Below, piece by piece: positions 36,387 to 52,992 of a DNA stretch of 64,000 nucleotides. Source of the DNA: Parasitella parasitica. Lineage: Eukaryota > Mucoromycota > Mucoromycetes > Mucorales > Mucoraceae. Each line of letters starts with the position of its first letter. Positions within the stretch are counted from its first letter, which is position 1. Where the stretch lies: assembly GCA_025201805.1 (NCBI GenBank), contig MU619264.1, positions 94,195-158,194 on the forward strand. Reading direction: 5' to 3'. A program made the position numbers and the translations under genes. The notes beneath the pieces were generated by a model. It made no database searches, was not told the origin of the DNA, and saw only the letters and a list, made by a program, of their open reading frames with translations.

Positions 36387-37142
36387 ATGGAGGCTGCAGC
36401 ACCTATAGATCCAAACGCAACCCTTGCTGTAGATGCCATGATAAGCAATGAGATAATGCTTAATGAGTTCAGGAACCTTTTCGAATCTGGAAAAACCTAT
36501 CCGACATTAGCAGATTTGCGATCAGAAATTACAAACTTTGGCCAAAAACATAATGTAGTCATGAGCATTAAAAATTCAAACTTTCGAAGCATTCATCTAT
36601 GGTGTAAACATGCAGGCGTATTCACAAAACTAGAACGAAAATCAAAAAAGGCTAATGATAGCGATAAAGTGGTTAAACCTAGAAAAAAGAGCACTCAGAG
36701 AACAGATTGCCAATGCTTCATAAAAGCAAAGTTGATAAACGAGATCTGGGTGATTGAGCGCAGCCATGGAGAGCATAACCACCCTATACCCAAGAACAGA
36801 ACGGTTTACAGCGTCCATAGACGACAAAACAAACAGACAAAGGATCTTATTTTACAGCTACTGAATAATGGCCAAAAGATCAACAGCATCCTCGAGTATT
36901 TGCATATGATTGGCATTAGTAACATCATAAAAAAAGACATTGAAAACCTGCAGCAGTACTTTCGAAGGGCTGAAAAACTAAGCATCAAAAAAGAAAACAT
37001 TCAAGAAACAGTGCAGCAGCATAGTAATAGAGATCCATCTACTGTTGCCACATTACCTATCATTATACCTAACATGTCACCGCAAGATACCTCAAATAAC
37101 CATCATTTTGCAATTGTAAGTGAAGAAACCATCTTGTACTAA
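36387..37142 (+). CDS. FAR1-type (WRKY-GCM1 superfamily) DNA-binding protein, stand-alone
   Basis: Single exon. The ATG at 36387 (251 aa) is preferred to a longer frame from 36285, whose extra 34 residues are Cys/Leu-rich and lie in the leader. The domain spans about residues 25-150: TYPTLADLRSEITNFGQKHN, a basic KKSTQR patch, then ligands in LWCKHAG, DCQCF and GEHNHP. The C...C...H-x-H zinc arrangement is that of FAR1/WRKY-GCM1 domains found in MULE transposases and derived transcription factors. No transposase catalytic domain or terminal inverted repeat follows. The C-terminal part is helical (TKDLILQLLNNGQKINSILE) and then disordered. I infer a domesticated transposase-derived regulator. 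Confidence 0.75.
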   Translation: MEAAAPIDPNATLAVDAMISNEIMLNEFRNLFESGKTYPTLADLRSEITNFGQKHNVVMSIKNSNFRSIHLWCKHAGVFTKLERKSKKANDSDKVVKPRKKSTQRTDCQCFIKAKLINEIWVIERSHGEHNHPIPKNRTVYSVHRRQNKQTKDLILQLLNNGQKINSILEYLHMIGISNIIKKDIENLQQYFRRAEKLSIKKENIQETVQQHSNRDPSTVATLPIIIPNMSPQDTSNNHHFAIVSEETILY

Positions 37143-39028
37143 TTCATTTTACCAAGAGCCCGCACGATTGTACCCCAAGATGATCCCATTTCGTTTATAT
37201 ATTAACAATAAAGTAGTATATATACATGATCAAGTACATCTTTTTGTTTGAATGTATATTGCTCTGTTTCTATTATTCACAAATGTGTTGAAAGATCACA
37301 AAAAGTACAATAATATGCATTTGCATGCGTAAAAGACGCTAGATGTAGCTGGAGCAAGATTCATATTGCTTTACAAAAATAAGAAAAAAAAGAGTGTAAA
37401 TTATTATAGCAAGATATTTCAAAAGCTTTTAAAATAGCTTCAATGATCAATAGTCGTAAGTTACAGAATCACGGTTTGCTATAATCATAAAATATTTAAA
37501 ATGGTGGGATTGGCCACGGAGCATCGAGAGCAAAAAGTGCTGCTTAAATATAAAGACAATCATGCAGCCAATTCTAAATGAAAAAATTTAGACAACTTAA
37601 ATCACTAGTGTTATAATAAGTAGTCTATGCCTGTTGTACTAATTTTTGAAGAAGGCACAGCAGATGATTGTATACGACGAAAAGAGGAAGATAATAAACA
37701 TTATTAATTTACGAGACAAAATCCAAATATTTTATTGACTGAATGGAATTTATTTATTTACACTAATTAAACCTAGTTGTCAAACAAACTATAACATTAG
37801 ATCCGATTCAGAAACTGTTGCTATGACAATAGCTGCCATGACGACAAATGTAAAATAATGGTAACATATTTTATTCATGGATGCAACAATGCCGTTCATG
37901 TGGAAGACAGGGCCTACGGTAATTTTTTTTTTTTTTTTTCATTGTTCGCTAAGGAAAGGTACCGTAAACGCATGTATACATGCCTTCATATCTGTGCAGA
38001 GGATATCAAAACAGCTTCTCGTGTAACAAAGTCAAAACTCATTTTTAGTTCAAAATAATAGTGCCAAAACGCTCTATTCCCATATCGTAAATGCAGCATA
38101 TCCCTAGTCAATCAAATTCATAATTCAAACGTTCCATCATTTTGTTCATCGACCGTAAGTGCAGTGTATTCACTTGAAAACGATATATTGCTTAATAAAC
38201 TTTCTAATTTCAAGTGTAAACTATAGAATGGTATAACTACCAATACCATTGTGAAAAATTAGCACATAGCTTACAAACGAACTATTAATTGTTTAGTAAA
38301 GTACAGCAGGCAGAGCACATTTATTGACAATGTTTTCTATTTCTTAATTGTCCACATAAGACCTCATCCTCGATTTGAAGTGGACAGATGGATCCTTCTT
38401 AGTTGTATAATAGATGGCTTCATCATAGAAATGGCATGTTCACATTTAACAAATCTTTGGGCCATGTCGTTGGAACACGCCGAGAAAACAGTATATCTAT
38501 CAATCCTTCATACCTGATTTTACTTTATGAAAGTGTTTATGATCACAATCATTACTACCAGGGAGGAAATATATACAAAATGATTCATCATACAAGGCAT
38601 GATTCAATTACATTGTCGACTTCAAAGAACTTCTATGGTTCAATAATCGCTAAAAGAGATTCATAGAATGTAATAAATTGCTCACTATTTACTATAGATG
38701 TTCTTCTTTATTTAAACTTTGTGATATATACTTTATAAATTTTTAAAAAATTTACCACCTTTGATCATTCATTCACAAGCTGTTTGCTACTCCATTAGGA
38801 TGCTTGTTGTCATACATACAGTGAACTCATATTTGAAGCAAGAAGTATAATTTCAATTGCTGGATAGTGAAGGTGTTTTCGTGTTCGGACCGGAGATGCA
38901 GCATATTAGCCATGCTTGTTAAATGGACTGAAGCTAGAAATCTGTCCGAAAAAAGAAATAAACATGGTCAAGTCGGGTGTAAGGTATAGAATCCTCCTCT
39001 TTAGAGAAACGTGGTAGACGATACAACA
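37143..39028. other. Intergenic region, 1.9 kb
   Basis: AT-rich. Small frames at 37858-38058 (interrupted by a T-run coding Phe) and 38403-38666 have no recognisable features. The right 200 bp contain the promoter of the ribosomal protein gene. Confidence 0.5.
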
Positions 39029-39804
39029 ATGGCCAACCAAGGTAATAAGTTAATCAATGATATTGGTTGTATAGATCACACGTAGAAAGAGAGGCAGACA
39101 AAGGATTGATGGGTTATGATACTGGATGAAAGGTTGGATGTGATGCCCTTTTTTCTCTCGAAAGATTACCCATTGCCACTACGAAATATTCAATGAGTTG
39201 AAGCCGATGTAGATATGCACAAATAGCACACAACTCAATTCATTCCATACCAAAATTCATAATATCTTGAACTATTAAAGCAGCCTCTGTCTCTCTAACT
39301 ATGTGAATCATTTTACAACTCATCATGAACCGTAACATTAAGTTCAACATGTATGCTGACCTATGTTTTTTTCTATCATTAGCTTCCACCAAGGCTCTTA
39401 ATGCCAAGAAGTCCGCTCTTAAGGGTGTTCATGGTAAGACTGTGCGCAAGATCCGCACATCTACCCACTTCCACATCCCCAAGACTTTGGCTTTGAAGCG
39501 TACTCCAAAGTATGCTCGCAAGTCTATTGCGCATGCTCCTCGTATGGATCAATACCGTGTCATTCGTCAACCTCTCAACACTGAGACTGCCATGAAGAAG
39601 ATCGAAGAACACAACACTTTGACTTTCCTGGTCGATGTCAAGGCCAACAAGAACCAAATTAAGGATGCTGTCAAGCGTCTTTACGATGTTGAGGCTCAAC
39701 AAGTCAACACTCTTATCCGTCCCGACGGTTACAAGAAGGCTTTTGTTCGCTTAACCGCTGATGTTGATGCTCTTGATGTCGCTAACAAGATTGGTTTCAT
39801 CTAA
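39029..39804 (+). CDS. RPL25: Ribosomal protein uL23 (L23a/L25), large subunit
   Basis: Two exons: 39029-39041 (ATG GCC AAC CAA G, 13 nt) and 39383-39804, separated by a 341-bp intron, give 144 aa. The conserved domain is complete: TFHFPKT-like [38 protein letters not shown] and the C-terminal [26 protein letters not shown]. It binds 25S rRNA next to the exit tunnel and is the docking site for SRP and NAC. A short first exon with a long intron is common in fungal ribosomal protein genes. Codon use (CGT, AAG, ATC, GTC) is more biased than in its neighbours, as expected for high expression. Confidence 0.96.
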
Positions 39805-44142
<4,338 letters not shown>

Positions 44143-44244
44143 TTCACTAGTAGATACCCATTTTTTTTTTGTAACAAACACTCCTGCTTTCCCCCATGAT
44201 GAAATACGTAAATTGGAAGCAATTTTTTTTGTATTAACTATTTT

Positions 44245-45115
44245 TTATTGAACAATGCCTCTTACATTATCGGGGCAATCAGATTGGTGATAAGGGTGTG
44301 TACTTCTGAATTCAGGCAATGTCATCAATGTATTTCGAATTCGGGTAATATAAGGAAACAGTTTCATATCAGCTCCGTGATATTTAGTAGCAGCAAACAC
44401 CATTGGGACTAGACAAAAGTCTGCAACGGAGATTTGATCACCCAGGCAATAAGTTCCAGACAAGTTTTCTAAGCGTGTCTCCAAGGATTGAAAGCCCATT
44501 TCAAGTATTTTTCGAGCAAACACTTCTCTTTTATCCAATTCAATATCTGCAAGCTTCAACACCTTTTTGGCTTGCAACGGCTGAATATCACAGGCAATAT
44601 CCAATGCCATTGACCAAGCTTCCGCTTTGTGGAAGGGTCCTTTTGGCATCATGGGTCTCTCTTTACATAATGCGAACATTGAGAATTTATTTTCCGTAAT
44701 ATGACAAACAACAATGTCTTTGATGGATTACTTACCAGGATACATGGAATCAAGGTATTCAATTATTGCTAGACTCTGGGTCAAGATTTTACCATTTTTA
44801 GTGATAAAACATGGTAGTTTTTTACTTGGATTTAGATGTGCATCCGCTTCAGATAACTTTATAAACATGAGCATATACAATTTATCTCAACGCGCACGAC
44901 TTACATGCTCACTAGCTTCCATATCTATGTAACGAGTCTCATAATCAATCCCTTTCCATGCTAATGCAATTCTAACTCGCCATGATGTATCTGAAGCATA
45001 ACTGCTGTACAGTATTGGCTTTTGAGTACAAGGCAATGATTTCTTTCATTGAATTAATTACGAGAGCACAAAGTATTCATACTGCACTTACTTCTTTAGA
45101 TCCTGCGTCTGACAT
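44245..45115 (-). CDS. Zeta-class glutathione S-transferase / maleylacetoacetate isomerase
   Basis: Four exons (45092-45115, 44905-45018, 44736-44856, 44245-44660) give 224 aa, the normal size. The N-terminal thioredoxin-fold domain reads [20 protein letters not shown], then [24 protein letters not shown], the glutathione-binding SQS-like element. The all-helical domain has [27 protein letters not shown] and ends with HPYHQSDCP, like the zeta-class HP..QPDCP. The enzyme isomerises maleylacetoacetate to fumarylacetoacetate in Phe/Tyr breakdown using glutathione. The zeta motif SSCSxRVR reads SDTSWRVR here, so the catalytic-site Cys is missing. No other tyrosine-degradation gene lies nearby. 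Convergent with the alanyl-tRNA synthetase gene. Confidence 0.87.
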
Positions 45116-45770
45116 TATGATTAATATTTTTTCTGAAAGAAAAATGTATCGAGAAGAATCGGTACATTCCCACCAATTTAAATAGCTGAACTTTCTCTGT
45201 ATCGTGTTTGCCTCTTGCTTTTCTTTACCTATTAATAACGTCATTCTCTTTGTGCCCAACACGTTGTTTCCAGTAATTATGTTTCATTTGGATTAATCCC
45301 CTCACGGTGCTCCTGAAAAATGATCAATTTACTGCTACGTTCTTAATTTAATTTAGTAATGTGCTAAAAGAGTTGCTATTCCAAAACACCCAACAGTATC
45401 TTGATATAAGTAATTAACTTGTATTTACTTTCAAGTACAACCTTTAAAAAAATCTTTATGCTGTGAGTTGCCAAGACTGTTTGGAGATGAATCGGCTACT
45501 GCCAATAATCTGATTACTTGAATCGACACTTCATTTAGTACTGCCGAGATTTTTTATGAAACACTACCGTGATGCATTGAAATTAACATCTTGATATCAA
45601 TAACAAATATGTATATTTCTTATTTGTTGGATACTCTTTAGTTGTCGAGTTTCAGCGTAAATCCAGGTTATTGTTTTAAAACCTTATTTATTAGCAATGT
45701 TCTTCAAAGTGCCGTACGTATATAAAGAAGAGTTACAATATCTCGTTGAACTAACCATGGTATGCTGCTA
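45116..45770. other. Intergenic region
   Basis: About 650 bp between the 5' end of the GST-zeta gene and the 3' end of the F-box gene. AT-rich, nothing coding seen. Confidence 0.6.
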
Positions 45771-46784
45771 TTATGAGGTCTTCGTAATTACTATTCTAAA
45801 GTTATTTTCAATAGAATCTTTGATAGTAAATTTAATTCCATCTGCTATGAGATATTTCAAGGTGTCTGTTAAATTTTCTTCTTTTACTGGGAATTTTATC
45901 TTGATCAAACGAACTTTTTTGATTACGTTCAATGTGCGTTGTAAATTGTTTCTGACCAATATGATAGGTAAACTGACATCAATATCCATTGCTTCAATTT
46001 TGGGGTACTTGAACGTAAGATACTCAAGTAAATCAGAACGACATTCAGTGTTAATTATCAGTTTCTTGACATTTTCCACTAATTTAACGTTTGTCGACGT
46101 CCATGCCTCCATTTCACTTTTTGGATGAACAGTGTCGAGCAACTTGGTATTCATTGCTAATTCAGATAGATAGATACATCCCTTTAAGACATTCTCTAAA
46201 TCAAACAATGCTTGGAGACGTCCGTCTATTCTAAGTTTTGTCAAGTTTTTAAATGTTTCGAGCTGGTTTATGATGTTCCAATTATCGGACTCATCGTCGT
46301 CGTCTTCCAAAACAAATGTTACATCCTGTAAAGTGTTCCTAAACGTAAGCAATGAATTGTTGTACATATTTGAGAAATATTCAGGGCTAGGTATAGCCTT
46401 CAATTTCTTGAATTTCTCTAGTGCCTTATCAGCAATGCTATTCATTAATATATACAACGCATCTGAGCCTACAGAACCAGTCAGGTACTCCATATTTGGC
46501 GTAAAAGCTAACTGTAACAGCTCTTTCAATATAACTGTTGATATGTACGTATAATCGAATTCTAAATGCTTGATAAGTTTTCCGTTATTAGGGTTTCTGT
46601 ACAAGTGACCAAAAAGTGAGAGGGCTCCTGCTTCAGATTTGATGATGATTTGTTTAGCGAAAAGTAACGGCTCTGCAAGTCGGTTCCAACACTTGCAAAC
46701 TAAACGAAACTGTGCTAAATGCTGCGTAGAGTCATTGTAATCTAATATTTTGACCAACAATTCCTCTGGTAGTTTCCCAATCAT
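45771..46784 (-). CDS. F-box protein
   Basis: A single-exon gene of 337 aa. The N-terminus IGKLPEELLVKILDYNDSTQHLAQFRLVCKCWNRLAEPLLF is an F-box (Skp1-binding). The rest contains irregular leucine-rich segments (LTKLRIDGRLQALFDLENVL, VKKLIINTECRSDLLEYL, IEAMDIDVSLP), fitting a divergent LRR substrate-recognition part. F-box proteins are receptors of SCF ubiquitin ligases, the substrates regulated by the COP9 signalosome whose subunit 7 is encoded at 6977-7956. Single-exon F-box-LRR genes are numerous in Mucorales genomes, and substrate cannot be predicted. Confidence 0.85.
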   Translation of the reverse strand: MIGKLPEELLVKILDYNDSTQHLAQFRLVCKCWNRLAEPLLFAKQIIIKSEAGALSLFGHLYRNPNNGKLIKHLEFDYTYISTVILKELLQLAFTPNMEYLTGSVGSDALYILMNSIADKALEKFKKLKAIPSPEYFSNMYNNSLLTFRNTLQDVTFVLEDDDDESDNWNIINQLETFKNLTKLRIDGRLQALFDLENVLKGCIYLSELAMNTKLLDTVHPKSEMEAWTSTNVKLVENVKKLIINTECRSDLLEYLTFKYPKIEAMDIDVSLPIILVRNNLQRTLNVIKKVRLIKIKFPVKEENLTDTLKYLIADGIKFTIKDSIENNFRIVITKTS

Positions 46785-48876
46785 TAAGTAATAATTATAA
46801 CAATAATTAGAAGATTGTCAAAACGAAAAGGAAAAAGCAATATATTTTATTCCAAAGCCAAAAATTACCTTTTCATCTCATAACATGCATATACATGAAC
46901 AGAAAATCTGAATTTATCAAGACATTAATACATCAGACTAAATATCAGTAGCCCTAACATATGAATAAAAGCAATTCGTGCCAGATGAATTTATAGGGGG
47001 TTTATGTCGTTACCGAGAGTGTCTATTATCACAGAGTATACAGCATGATATTGAGGAGGTGTAAGACTAGTTGAGTATCTCAATTAACTCGCATACTAAT
47101 GTATTAATCTTAATATATTTAAAATAAATTTATACCTCTACAGAAACTTTATTTATGCATGACCTTTCAAAAGTGTACGGAGGATTCGCTGATAAGATGA
47201 AAATATCCTATGTTTAAGGTGTGCAAGGATCAGCCATGTCTGATATAATTAAGATATTGTCCAAAAAAATAAAACGAGCATATAATAGCCTAATGTAGAC
47301 CTCACATTATTGTGCAAGTAAAGCTATATTATTGAACACCTTTTTTTTTTTGGTCGAGACATTGAACAGTAAATATGATCTGCCATAGTTACAGACAGGA
47401 GATCATGGCAATATTCTTCAATTGAAGATTGAAGATTGTCCAATGATGTGATGTGATACGCTTGTGTAAATTGGAGAATAAAGTCTCTGTTTCAAACCAA
47501 GAAGGTTATTCCTGTAAGTAACACATATCTGAGCACTAAGATAAAGGTTAAGGCACTGTCAGATCAAAGACGTGTAGCCCTTGTTGTATAACCTTACATC
47601 GTACCTATCAAGTAGATTGGCACTGGGAATTAGTCTTGTCAATTAGTAATCTAAATAGGTCACCATAAATTAATGTAGTTGTAAAAGGTATAAATTGCAG
47701 ATGCAATTTCGATCTTAAATAATGTATCATAAAATTTTCGTATCTCTTCAACATCTGGTTTTTATTTTTTTTTGTTTCCAAAATAATTACTTTATTCATA
47801 AACTGATGATGCATATAGATCTTTAGTTGATATGATAAATAGAAAACTTCTATCAACCAATAAAATGTTTAGTTTTGCATCTGGTTAATTGATAATAATG
47901 TTTAATATTCTTCCTTATAACATTAATATCTGCTGTGCCCTTTTAAGACCTGGCACAGCAATTTTGGCTCTGTTCATCATAATAGCGCACTTTAATTGTA
48001 TCCTTCTATTACGACCCTCTCTTCCTCATAAACCGCATGCGATGATATCTTTTTTGGACCTCTTTCAGAAAAATCACAAAATCGCACAGCAAAATAACAT
48101 ACCCTCTTTAGAAGTTTCGGATGAAGAAGTTATTTTTGAATGATCTGCTCAACTTTTTGTGATGCAGATGTCAAGCAGTAATTTATCTTTTAAACCCCTA
48201 ATACTGAAGAATGAGCACCTAATCATTTCGACATTGTTTTTGATTTCTTATATTTTGCTCATGTTCATTTAATAGCTGCTGATATTTCTTTCTTAAACGT
48301 CTAAGGTTCACTTGTAATATGTGGACAATCAAGGCAGCACTCATTAGCAGTGTCTAGGCAGAAACCCTCTCAGGCCCAACTCGAGTTATAAAAGGTGTCG
48401 TGCCAAAAAAGCCATAAATTCGATGAAATGTCGTAGCGTTCCATTAATGACATTCATTACACCAAATATAAATCCAGAGATGACATATATAAACATCAAT
48501 AACAGAGACGATATTTTTGATTGTGCCAATGAATGTTTCCTATACTTCCAAGCACAATGGATGATAAAGAATACTGAATAATGGCAGTTGTAGCCTGATG
48601 ATACATAATGCAGAAACTTGAGTAATTTATAAGTTGCAAACCTAATAATAAATAGCATGAATTCGCTTTAGTAAATTCAAATTAGGAAGCCGTTAGTATA
48701 AAAAACGATGGCATACAACCTCTAATGAGTATTCTACACCTTGCAAACTTTCGTTACTTGATCCTCTTTCAGGGCATCATGACTTGTATTGTGACAATTT
48801 TGTTTTTTTTCTTTACAAATTACTCTGGCTGTCAAAAGTTTTCTAGTTCTTTTCCATACAAATCTATATAAAAAAA
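46785..48876. other. Intergenic region, 2.1 kb
   Basis: Two small open frames stand out but are not supported as genes: 47889-48143 plus (84 codons, hydrophobic start then LFQKNHKIAQQNNIPSLEVS) and 48386-48658 minus (90 codons, with a hydrophobic LLLMFIYVISGFIFGVMNVI segment). The second could be a fragment of a membrane protein. The rest is AT-rich. Confidence 0.4.
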
Positions 48877-51428
48877 ATGGGTTCAAGTGATGATTTTGTA
48901 ATGACCATCGATGATGATGAAACTATTGTCGTTGAGGAGGAAGCCATGGAAATATCGGAGGACGAGGAAAAGAAAGAACCCATAGATAAGAAGACTGCAA
49001 AAAAACTGAGAAAGCTAGCAAACCGGGAACAAAAGAAAGGCATTAAGCCTGCTGCTGTCGAGGAGCAGAAGAAAAAAAAGGCAGCCAGTAAGAATGGGGA
49101 TGATTTTGACGAAGAATTTACATTTTCCATGGATGGTGGTGGAGGACGTGCTCAAAATGCTTGGGATTTCACTGCTGCTCGTGGCATGCTGAAGGGAAAG
49201 CAGGTATAGTATATACAAAAGGGTTGATTGGATCTTTTTTATTTAGAGAAAATTATTATCTAGGGAGATGCTGATAGAACCTCGATCGATGATATTATTG
49301 CTAAGAAGAGGCAAGAGGCTAAAGAGTCGAGAAAATTGTCTAAAAAAAGAACCAAGGAGCCTGTGGTTGAAGAAAAGCAGGATGAATCAGAGGAAGAAGA
49401 TGACGATGAGAATGATTTGGTAGGCTCCATTGATGATGACGAAAACACAGAAGAAAACGATGAGGATCTGGCACTGGATGGCTTTGGTGCAGGTGCAGAT
49501 AGAATTGAACAAGAAGATGATGAAGAAGAGAATAGTTCTGATAGTGAAACTGAAGAAGAACTTACTGAGGATGACACTGAGGATGTTCAAGCCAATAGCG
49601 ATGCTGAAGTAATCGAAGATGAGGCTGAGATTCAGGTAAATTAGATGATTGTTATGCAAAATCGATACAGGTTGATACGAACTTTAAACTCTTCTTTAGC
49701 GCAAGAAAGATTACTTTGCTGATGAATCAGAGGAAGTTAGAAAAGACCATCAGTCATTTGCCTCTATTAATCTCTCTCGTCCCATTCTCAAGGGTCTGTC
49801 CAATTTAGGCTTTGTTAAGCCTACAGATATCCAGGCTCGCACTATTCCTGTTGCATTGATGGGTAAAGATATTTGTGGTGGTGCCGTCACTGGTTCCGGT
49901 AAAACTGCAGCCTTTATTGTCCCCATTTTGGAGCGTCTTCTTTACAGACCTCGTCAAACACCCAGTACCCGCGTCCTGATTCTCTGTCCCACTCGTGAAT
50001 TAGCGGCCCAAGTTCACAGTGTCGCCGTCAAACTAGCAAATTATACCGATATTACCTTCTGTCTTTGTGTCGGTGGGTTGAGTGTCAAGACACAAGAACA
50101 AGAACTCAAATTAAAGCCTGATGTCGTTGTTGCCACACCTGGTCGTTTGATTGATCACGTCCGTAATTCGTCTGGTTTTCATTTAGACGCTTGTGAGATT
50201 TTGGTGATGGATGAAGCTGATCGTATGTTGGAAGATGGTTTTGCAGATGAATTGGGCGAGATTATCAAGGCTTGTCCTCGTTCTCGTCAAACTATGCTTT
50301 TCTCTGCTACCATGACAGATAATGTGGATCAGTTAGTTCGCATGTCGTTAAATAACCCTGCTCGTTTATTTGTGGATCCTAGCAACCAAGCCGCTTCCCG
50401 TCTTATTCAAGAATTCGTTCGTATTCGTCAAACTCGTGAATCTGATCGTGCCGCTGTGCTGTTGGCTTTATGTAGAAAGACATTTAAAAAGAAGGTCATC
50501 GTATTTTTCAGATCGAAGGCTGCTGCACATCAAATGAAAATTATGTTTGGCTTAATGGGGCTGTCTGCTGCTGAGCTTCACGGTAATTTGACACAAGAAC
50601 AGCGACTGGAAGCCTTGGAGAGATTCAGAGACAACGAAGTTGACTATTTATTAGCTACTGATCTTGCTGCTAGAGGTCTTGATATCAAGGGCATTGAGAC
50701 AGTTATTAACTACAACATGCCTACACAATTTGCTCAATATCTTCATCGTGTTGGTCGTACTGCAAGAGCTGGTCGCAACGGTCGCTCAGTTACATTGGTT
50801 GGTGAAGCCGATCGTAAAATGCTCAAAATGGCCATCAAATCATCTGTGGGTTCCCAAGTCAAAAATCGAGTGGTAAACCATGAATTGGTCCAAAGATACA
50901 AACAAAAGGTTGAAAGTTTAGGGCCTCAAATCAAAGAAGTGCTAGCAGAAGAGAAACAAGAACGTGCTATTAGAAATGCTGAAATGCAATTAAAAAAAAG
51001 CGAGAATATGCTTCATCATGGCGCTGAAATTTATGCTAGACCTGCCAGAACTTGGTTCCAAACAGAAACTGAAAAAAGGACAAACAAGAGTGCTGGTAAA
51101 GCGGAACATCGTGCCAAATTTGGCCTTGAAAACACTGATACAGATGCAAATACCAAACCTAAAGAGGTAAAAAAAAAAAAAAAAAAAAGCCAACTTTGCT
51201 GTTGCATTTGATGTAGTAAACTAATTTGTATAATAGAAACGTGGTAAATACGATGGCATGAGTCGTCAAAAGAGAAGACGCTTACAAGCCATGGAAGAAG
51301 ATGACATGGAACAAGATGGTCTTATGCAAAAGGCTGCAGCGAGAGCTGCAAAAAAATCATCACGACCGGCCCCAATGACACAGATGAGACCTCAGAAGTT
51401 CAATAGCAAGAAAAAGTCAAAGAAATAG
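48877..51428 (+). CDS. DRS1: DEAD-box ATP-dependent RNA helicase, Drs1/DDX27
   Basis: Four exons (48877-49203, 49264-49635, 49700-51166, 51237-51428) give 785 aa. The N-terminal 230 residues are highly charged (KKTAKKLRKLANREQKK, long Glu/Asp tracts), as in Drs1. The helicase core has the Q-motif region LSNLGFVKPTDIQ, motif I AVTGSGKTAAF, Ia PTRELAAQ, TPGRLIDH, DEADRMLEDGF, SAT, ARGLDIKG and HRVGRTARAGRNGRS. The lysine-rich C-terminus is typical of nucleolar helicases. Drs1 acts in pre-60S ribosome assembly and 27S pre-rRNA processing. Intron 3 starts directly after GAG with GTAAAA and a 19-base A run. Retention would add a short frame-ended tail and remove the last 63 residues. Confidence 0.95.
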
Positions 51429-52363
51429 ATTAAGCATTTTCACATAGATTATTGAATAGCAAATATATAGCAATTTAAACACAAAAAAACCAGATACAAT
51501 TGCTTTATTAACTTTCAATTTTATCTTCAGAACTGCAATGTTTTTTACACTTTTCATTGCATATTGCATCTTTTATCTCTCTTAGTTTCGAAGCCTGTAA
51601 CGTTTACACACAGGAGAAGCACAAAAAGATATAGGCTGCATACTCTCCAAACTAAGAGCCGACATCAATGCTAGCATATTTGAGCGAAATTAAAACATCT
51701 GAGGTGCGACAATAATGATGGCTTTGATTCCAGACATACTAGAGCGATATTTTCCTTTGACAGTGCACACCCAAACTTTATTGAAACTCTGCAGTGCAGA
51801 CCTATATCATGGAAACTGCTCATAATCCCCTACAACCAGATCTTTTATGTTTACGAGCTTTGGGCGGAAAACTGCTTCATTGTCTTGAAGCATATCTAAC
51901 TATAGAAGATGTTCAGCATGACCAAAGATGACGACGGAAACGAAAAATTAAAAGAGGTGCGTCTTTAAACGTACATGATATAACGAAGATCGCATATATT
52001 CATCGACATCTGAAATACTTCCTACTGTTTAAATGCTAACAGAAAAAGAGGCCATTTCAATCATGAAAAAAGAAACACATTTCATTTCAAAATATCAAAT
52101 CAAGTTGCACTTGGCATGGCTCAGTATAGTTCTCAAGTAGAACTACCTCCTACTTTTGTAATCCGGAAACCATGGCAACATACTCTCGGGAATCCTTGAT
52201 TTACTGTTTCCATGCCAACATTAATACTTACATTTCTAACAAACATTTATTCAATTTATAAACTGTTCTTCTTTGTTTTGGGTGTAATCGGCTGGGTTGT
52301 ATAATTTATAGAAGGGTCGAATTTTGTAGTTGTATGCATGTACATAAATAGATTAAAAAGTGT
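51429..52363. other. Convergent intergenic region, 0.9 kb
   Basis: Between the DRS1 and ATP20 3' ends. No open frame or repeat that can be supported. Confidence 0.6.
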
Positions 52364-52763
52364 TTAGTGTGCGTGGTGAGCAGCAGCTTCAGACTTGACA
52401 TTATAGCCAATAAGGTTTCTACGACCAACGATTTCACCGATGAGGAAAAATGTATAGATTTCAGCGAGAATAACACCACCCTTTGCGACGTCAGAGAAGG
52501 TTAAATTCTTGAGGTTTGAGATCTTTAAGGTGTTTTGAAGAGATTGTTGAGCTTGAGTGAATTGTGCACCGGTAGGGAAAGCCATGCCTTCCTTGGTATA
52601 GACTTGCTTGGCTACCTCAACAGCGACCTTAGTGTTGTGAATAAGAGGCTTTTGAAGGGCTGTAACTTGATGTTACTGATTATTTTTTGACATGTCATGA
52701 TAGATATTTACCAATAAACTTGTTGAGATATACTTGAGCACAGCCGATGAACTTGGAAGCCAT
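52364..52763 (-). CDS. ATP20: Mitochondrial ATP synthase subunit g
   Basis: Two exons (52712-52763, 52364-52665) give 117 aa. The pattern is a short N-terminus, VALQKP-like VTALQKPLIHNTKVAVEVAK, an amphipathic QAQQSLQNTL region, then one membrane helix (GVILAEIYTFFLIGEIVGRR) holding the GxxxG-like spacing, and RRNLIGYNV. Subunit g (Atp20) sits in the membrane part of F-type ATP synthase and is needed for dimer and cristae formation. A small membrane protein gene starts 230 bp away on the other strand and may share its promoter. Confidence 0.87.
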
Positions 52764-52992
52764 TTTTATTACTTTAATATGTTCACGTAAGAAAAAAAGA
52801 GAGAGGGGAGGGGGTGCTTCAAAGTTGAGGAGGGGTGTCCAAAAAATCTTTTGATAGCAGACATGAGCTGGGGACCATTTGGATCGTTTCTTGATGGATT
52901 GAGCCTAGTGACGTCGTCAATGTACCTTGGATACAGGTGCAGATTGATGTAGCTCTACCTCTTTTTCCCGTTTCAGTCATACCATAGATCAA

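Noticed and set aside
47400-47470. Short tandem-like repeat TTGAAGA / TGATGTGATGTG
   Set aside because: Only two or three imperfect units, within chance for AT-rich DNA. No CRISPR-like spacing anywhere in the window.
49260-49659. Long Ser-rich and Ile/Phe-rich minus frames over the DRS1 N-terminus
   Set aside because: Reverse complements of GAA/GAT-rich acidic codons naturally give open frames rich in Ser or Phe. They are not genes.
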